Shown here in pieces: positions 59,248 through 64,000 of a DNA stretch of 64,000 bases. A model generated the notes under the pieces. That model did not search any database. It saw only the letters and a program-made list of their open reading frames with translations, and was not told the origin of the DNA. The stretch's first letter is position 1. Every line of letters starts with the position of its first letter. Location: contig JAIQDT010001094.1 in NCBI GenBank assembly GCA_021521415.1, positions 434,001-498,000 on the forward strand, read 5' to 3'. The DNA comes from Bidens hawaiensis. Taxonomy: Eukaryota; Streptophyta; Magnoliopsida; Asterales; Asteraceae. Made by a program: the position numbers and the translations under genes.

Positions 59248-59947
59248 TAGGGCTGTAAATGAACCGAACGAACACGAACAAGGCCTTGTTCATGTTCGTT
59301 CGCTAAGAATATAATGTGTTCATGAACGGTTCACGAACACTTACCGAACGAGATTTTATGTTCGTGTTCGTTCATTAAGGAAATTAATATGTTCACGAAC
59401 ACAAACGAACACAAATAAAATCGGCAGAGCCTAGAGATTGAGACCGATGTATTCGTAAATGTGAATAATGAAAGCCTGTAAATGAATCGAATGAACACGA
59501 ACAAGGGAATGTTCGTGCTCGTTCATTTAACTTTAAAAGAACACGGACACTTAATCGAACAAATATTTATGTTCATGTTCGTTTATTTAAAAAGGGTCAT
59601 TTTTGTTCGTTTGTTTAAAATCTAAACAAACATAACTGAACAAAGATAAACGAACATACATAAACAAATGTAAATAAACACAAATAAACATAAACGAACT
59701 TAAATGAAAAAACTTAAATAAACACAAATTAACAAATATAAAACATTTAAGTAGATGACCTATCTTGATAATATTTAATTACTTTCTATTAATACATAAA
59801 CAAACATAAATAAACGAACATAAACGAACGTTCATGAACATAAATGAACGAATGGAACATGTGTTCATGTTCGTTCGTTTAATTAAACGAACATAAACGA
59901 ACTTCCTGTCGAACGGTTCACGAACGTTCGGTTCGTTTACAGGCCTA
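59248..59947. mobile_element. hAT-like MITE, 700 bp
   Basis: 8-bp flanks CTATCAGG and CTATCAGA (7/8). Inverted ends TAGGGCTGTAAATGAACCGA and, from the right, TAGGCCTGTAAACGAACCGA. The body consists of GTTCGTTCG and AACACGAAC repeats around an AT-rich core. Confidence 0.8.
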
Positions 59948-60430
59948 CTATCAGATTCAAGTCCAAAATTAATTTATGATATCTACATTAAGAATAAAGT
60001 ACACTTTCATATGGCTCTAACTCCCACACACACAAAATGTTGTGTACAACCAATCATCAGTTTTCACCATCCATCATTTTCATACAAGTTTTCATCAACC
60101 ATGCAAATTTGAAGTAGGGATGGCCAGGAGACTAGTATTGGTTATCCCAGTTTGTCTTAACCCAACCCAATACCCGTGACGATCGTGTAAACTCGTTAGT
60201 GTTAGCATTACCCGTTGGAATTCCCAAATACCTTTATAACTATTTAGTTCATTTCATCTGAATTTAACAAAAACAATAACAAAAGAAAAACTTATTACTT
60301 TAATTAAAACCTTAGACCCCATATCCGATACTTATGCTAAACCATAGGGACCGTATCGTAAAAACCTCCCATAAAGCATTTACCAAATTAGGTTAAAAGT
60401 AAAACTTGGTAACACTTTTATTTTTAATTT
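59948..60430. other. Spacer
   Basis: AT-rich spacer with no recognised gene or element. Confidence 0.5.
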
Positions 60431-60511
60431 AAGAAACAAAAAAAGGGTTTTGAAACAGAATCATATATTCGATCACCGATCAGTTCGATTCATAAGACCA
60501 TTCGATTTCAG
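60431..60511 (+). promoter_or_regulatory. Probable 5' leader exon of unit 8
   Basis: The leader-like sequence ends CGATTTCAG/GTTTGT, a plausible donor at 60511, about 0.9 kb before the ATG as in other units. The intervening intron includes a MITE-like block (about 60720-61197) ending AACACCCCTA. Confidence 0.4.
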
Positions 60512-61405
60512 GTTTGTTGACATTGTGTCTGGTTTTGTTGGAATACATATTGTTTTTGGTTTATAATGGCACCAAACTTTGTTACGTTATTATAATATAT
60601 TATGAGATGATTACAAAACTAAAAAAAAAAAGTTTAAACAAAAGAATATTAAATTGTTGAAAACTGATGCTGCTTTACTGTTCATGGCATTTTGTATTTT
60701 TGACACTACACAAAAACAGACACGAAATCCGCGGGTTTGGGTTAGTTTCTGGTCAAACCCACGAACATGTTTAGCTAAACCGGTCATGTTTGGGTCAACC
60801 TGGCGGGCTCGTGGCTTGACCTGTTTAACTTATTTATTGTTTATAATATTATATTAATGTTTTTTATGTAATAATTATATTGGTTTGGTATTTTATGGCA
60901 AAGTTTAAAGCTAAAAATGAGATTGGCATAACATTTTATAATTAAAATGAAATTGTTTTATTTAAGATTGTAACTTTTTGTTGTAAAAATATAAATTTAA
61001 AGTATTAATATGTGAAAGCAATAAAATATAAAAAACTTTTGGGTCAAACAGGTGGTGGTCAGGTCAACCCACAATTATGCGGGCTGTGTTCGGGTTCACA
61101 TGTTTTGCAAACTCTTCAGTTCTGGGTCATGTTTAATTTTCGGGTACGTGCCAAGTGGGACCCGTGAATCCGCGGGCACTATCCGTTTAACACCCCTATG
61201 TCTGATCACACACAAATTCCTCTAATTTTTCAAAATACTGTCAAATTTCTTGTGACACACAATCATACTGTGGTTTTAGAATAGTTGCAGCACACTTTTA
61301 TGCAATCATACTACGGTTTCAGCTGCCATTTTTATTAGCCTCGCTTATAACAATTTTATCATTATATATAGACTGTCACTGTGAAGATCAGTCATCAAAC
61401 AGAAG

Positions 61406-64000
61406 ATGGATACGAGTACGTGGATGTATAATCAGGTTGCAAGTTGCGCTGTCGATGACCCTGCATTGGAATATGGTGACTGGATGGCTCAACCGCAACG
61501 ACAAAGGAGCGTGGACAAGATGTATGTACTTATATGGTTCTTTTTAAATAATGTATTTGCATTATGTTGAGTGACATATGTACTTTATTAATTATGTGTA
61601 GAATGGATAACTTGAAGATGCATCTTCCATTTTCCGGATATGAGCGACTACAAGAACTTAAGAATATAGCTGAGAGAGTTGAAGACGAGGTTTATACTGC
61701 TTGTCAGGTTTGCTGTGTCTTTTATATTATTAACTAGCTTTGTGGTTTTTGGTTATTGCGTTTTTTGCTTTTGTGGAACAAAGATTTTAGAAGTCTGTTT
61801 GGCGTACGCATTGGGGTCTTAAAACATGTATTTTACTTTGTTTGCATCTGAATATACACGGAAGATATGCTTCATGATGATGACTATGGAGAACAGATTA
61901 CAAAATCCCACGCGTTCGAACTCTGCTGCTTTAAATAATAGTGTAAACCCCTCAGCAGTTATAGATTTGACAGCAAATGGCGGAGATTGGCAAGAGGAAG
62001 TGCATCAAAAGGTGATGTGTATATATTATCTTAATTTTTTTAAAGCACCCGGGATTTTGTACATTGCTTTTGAGTTGAACAAACTCAAAATGATAGGCAT
62101 TATAACCTTGATTTTTTTTAAAAAAATTTTATTACAGATAGATGCGATGAAGGATTTGTTTCTACTAGAGACGACAGCTCAGACCTACAATCCAGATTTT
62201 AATGATGGGCAAGAGGAAGTGTATCAAATGGTGATGTATATTATCTTAAATTATTATATAAAGCACTTGAGGTTTATACATTGTTTTTGAGTTGAACAAA
62301 ATCATCAAAAGGAACTGTAAATAATTGTTGCTGATAAAATATCAATCAAATGTCATTGAATAGCATTGAAGTTAAGACTTTAAATGATAGATAGGCACTA
62401 TAAATTTGAATTTCTTTTTCTTATAGATTGAATCTATAAAGGATCTGTATCGAATAGAATCGACAACTCAGACATGCTATCATAATGTTGAAGATTGGCC
62501 AGAGGAAGGTGAAGATTGGCAAGAGGAAGTGTATCAAAAGGTGTTGTATGCTATTGTTATCTTACGTTGTTTTAAAAGCAGCGAAAGCGCCTGATTTTTC
62601 AATTTGCTTTTGAGTTGAACACATAGACTAAATGAACTGGTTTTTTTTCTTCTGGTTACAGATAAAAGCTATGAAGGATCTGTATCTACTTGAATTGTGT
62701 GACACTCACCAGAAAGTTCTTTCCAAATTACAACAGGTAAGTTAGTGTCTCGTATCAAAGTTGGAAATTGTTCCAGTTTAAAACCATGTCGAATATTGTC
62801 AAATCGTTTAAGATAATATGTTAAAACTTGCAAAAGCATATACCAAAGGCATTTGATGAATACATATACTGTTGTGCAGCACGATTCTCTTCCTCCGCAA
62901 CTAAAAAATGAGCAATTTGAGAGGCTAAAACTATCTAAAGATAAGTTGGAGCGTCTCATGCAGTTCTTACAAATGCCTAAGCATGAAATATTATTAGCTA
63001 GTTATAAAGACAAGCTGGGCACTTATGAGAAGCATATTGTTCATGCCATCAATGGAAATAGGCGGATACTATCAGCCCAACAGCTGCGAGCACAAGCACA
63101 AGCACAAGCACACGCTCATATGCAATATTTGCAGCAGTTACAACAAACACATTCCCGATTCACGCAAAGGCTTGCAACTGCAACTGCAGTCGGTTTTCAG
63201 AAGCAATATGTGATGGATATGCAGAAACGGTTATGTCCACAAAAGAGAGCTGCACCAGAGCCTTCATCAAGTAGGCTTTTTTTGCTAATCAATCTGCTTA
63301 TTTTTAACTATTCAAACTATATTTTCTGCATGCTAATGCTTAAAGCTTCTGCTCTTCTGTAACATTTATAGATCTGACAGCTCAGACGGATAATCCAAAT
63401 GGCGAAGATTGGCAAGAGAAAGTGTATCAAAAGGTGCTGCTTATTATGTTAAACCAAAGTTTACCTTTGCGTTTCTTCTCACTGGTTTCAAAAATAAAAT
63501 CTATTTGAGTAAAAAGGATGTTACTGATGAAATATCAATCTAATGTAAAAAGCGTATACATGGTTTTTTGTTTGTAACTGTTTTTTTATTGTTCTGAATA
63601 CAGATAAAATCTATGAAGGACTTGTACCTACCAGAACTGAAGGTCATACACCTGAAAATTCTCTCCAGATTGCAGCAGGTAATTAAGTTGGTATATAATA
63701 CTATTTGACAATAGTATTATCTTGCAAAAGCATACAGCCTAAGGAAATTGTTTATTTATAAACCTACTGTAAACATTTTGTTGTGCAGTACGATTCTCTT
63801 CCTGAACAACCAAAAAACGAGTTCCATGCGCAGCTGAAAGTCGTTAAAAAGATGTTGGAGCATTTCATGCGATTTTTACAAATCCCTAAGCATGAAATAT
63901 TAGCTATTCATAAAGACAAGGCAGTTTCTTATGAGAAGCAGATTATTCATATGATCAATGCAAATAGGCGGTCTCGCTCTCGACCACAAAATACAGTGAG
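61406..64000 (+). pseudogene. KIX plus repeated W/I/H copy (unit 8), lost splice acceptor, runs off window
   Basis: The exons read are 61406-61521, 61602-61707, 61847-62011, 62138-62230, 62427-62540, 62662-62736, 62880-63270, 63372-63433, 63604-63678 and 63789-64000 (continues). All phases agree and no stop interrupts the joined frame. However, the acceptor before 61847 reads TTTGCA/TCTGAA instead of TTTGCAG/TCTGAA: one G is missing. Skipping this 165-nt exon would keep the frame but remove the last KIX helix. The KIX has GDWMAQPQ and lacks two residues (YTACQ). Two hybrid I/W exons and an I exon precede an H exon that fuses directly to the end of a Q exon (RLATATAVGFQKQYVMDMQ). W, I and H modules then repeat. 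The last exon ends in NTVS, matching MED15a at the usual deletion point. It could be functional if spliced unusually. Confidence 0.65.

Noticed and set aside
1..64000. tRNA, rRNA or known small RNA genes
   Set aside because: No cloverleaf, rRNA or snRNA-like sequence was recognised; the tRNA-like signals seen are retrotransposon primer sites and a SINE head.

Overview
This is plant nuclear DNA: AT-rich, with intron-split genes (GT-AG borders), long spacers and many nested transposons. The genes are a eudicot Mediator subunit 15 family. The Tekay-like Ty3/gypsy element and the style of the small DNA transposons suggest Asteraceae, but that placement is an inference.

The backbone is a head-to-tail, all plus-strand array of eight MED15-related units. 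Unit 1 (1-4843) is the 3' part of a canonical MED15a gene. Units 2-8 (about 7.8, 13.9, 19.8, 24.1, 35.5, 55.4 and 61.4 kb) are rearranged partial copies built from the same exon modules: K, a three-exon KIX domain; Q, the glutamine-rich exon; W, the [10 protein letters not shown] exon; I, the 75-bp IKAMK exon; and H, the exon starting HDSLPQQ or a variant. Layouts are: unit 2 = KIX-KIX-Q-KIX, open for 407 aa; unit 3 = KIX-KIX, broken; unit 4 = KIX-Q, open for 422 aa; unit 5 = Q-W-I-H without KIX and with one nonsense codon; unit 6 = a decayed KIX-KIX-Q-KIX relative of unit 2; unit 7 = KIX plus W/I/H modules, open for 247 aa; unit 8 = KIX plus repeated W/I/H modules, with a lost splice acceptor, running off the window end. 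Several units keep a duplicated 5' leader exon and a shared, internally deleted 3' end. Unit starts are about 6 kb apart where no large element has landed.

The spacers and introns hold a young but coding-dead Ty3/gypsy retrotransposon on the minus strand (42125-52679). They also hold a set of hAT-like elements with 8-bp target duplications, PIF/Harbinger-like MITEs with 3-bp duplications, several Helitrons (one pair in tandem), an RTE-type LINE fragment with a long target duplication, a probable tRNA-derived SINE and LTR fragments.

Functional reading: KIX domains of MED15 bind transcription-factor activation domains, while the rest of MED15 docks to the Mediator tail. Units 2, 4 and 7 would encode KIX proteins lacking most of the Mediator-docking C-terminus. 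The multi-KIX and KIX-only proteins are the most unusual content of the window; a competitor or decoy role is inference only.
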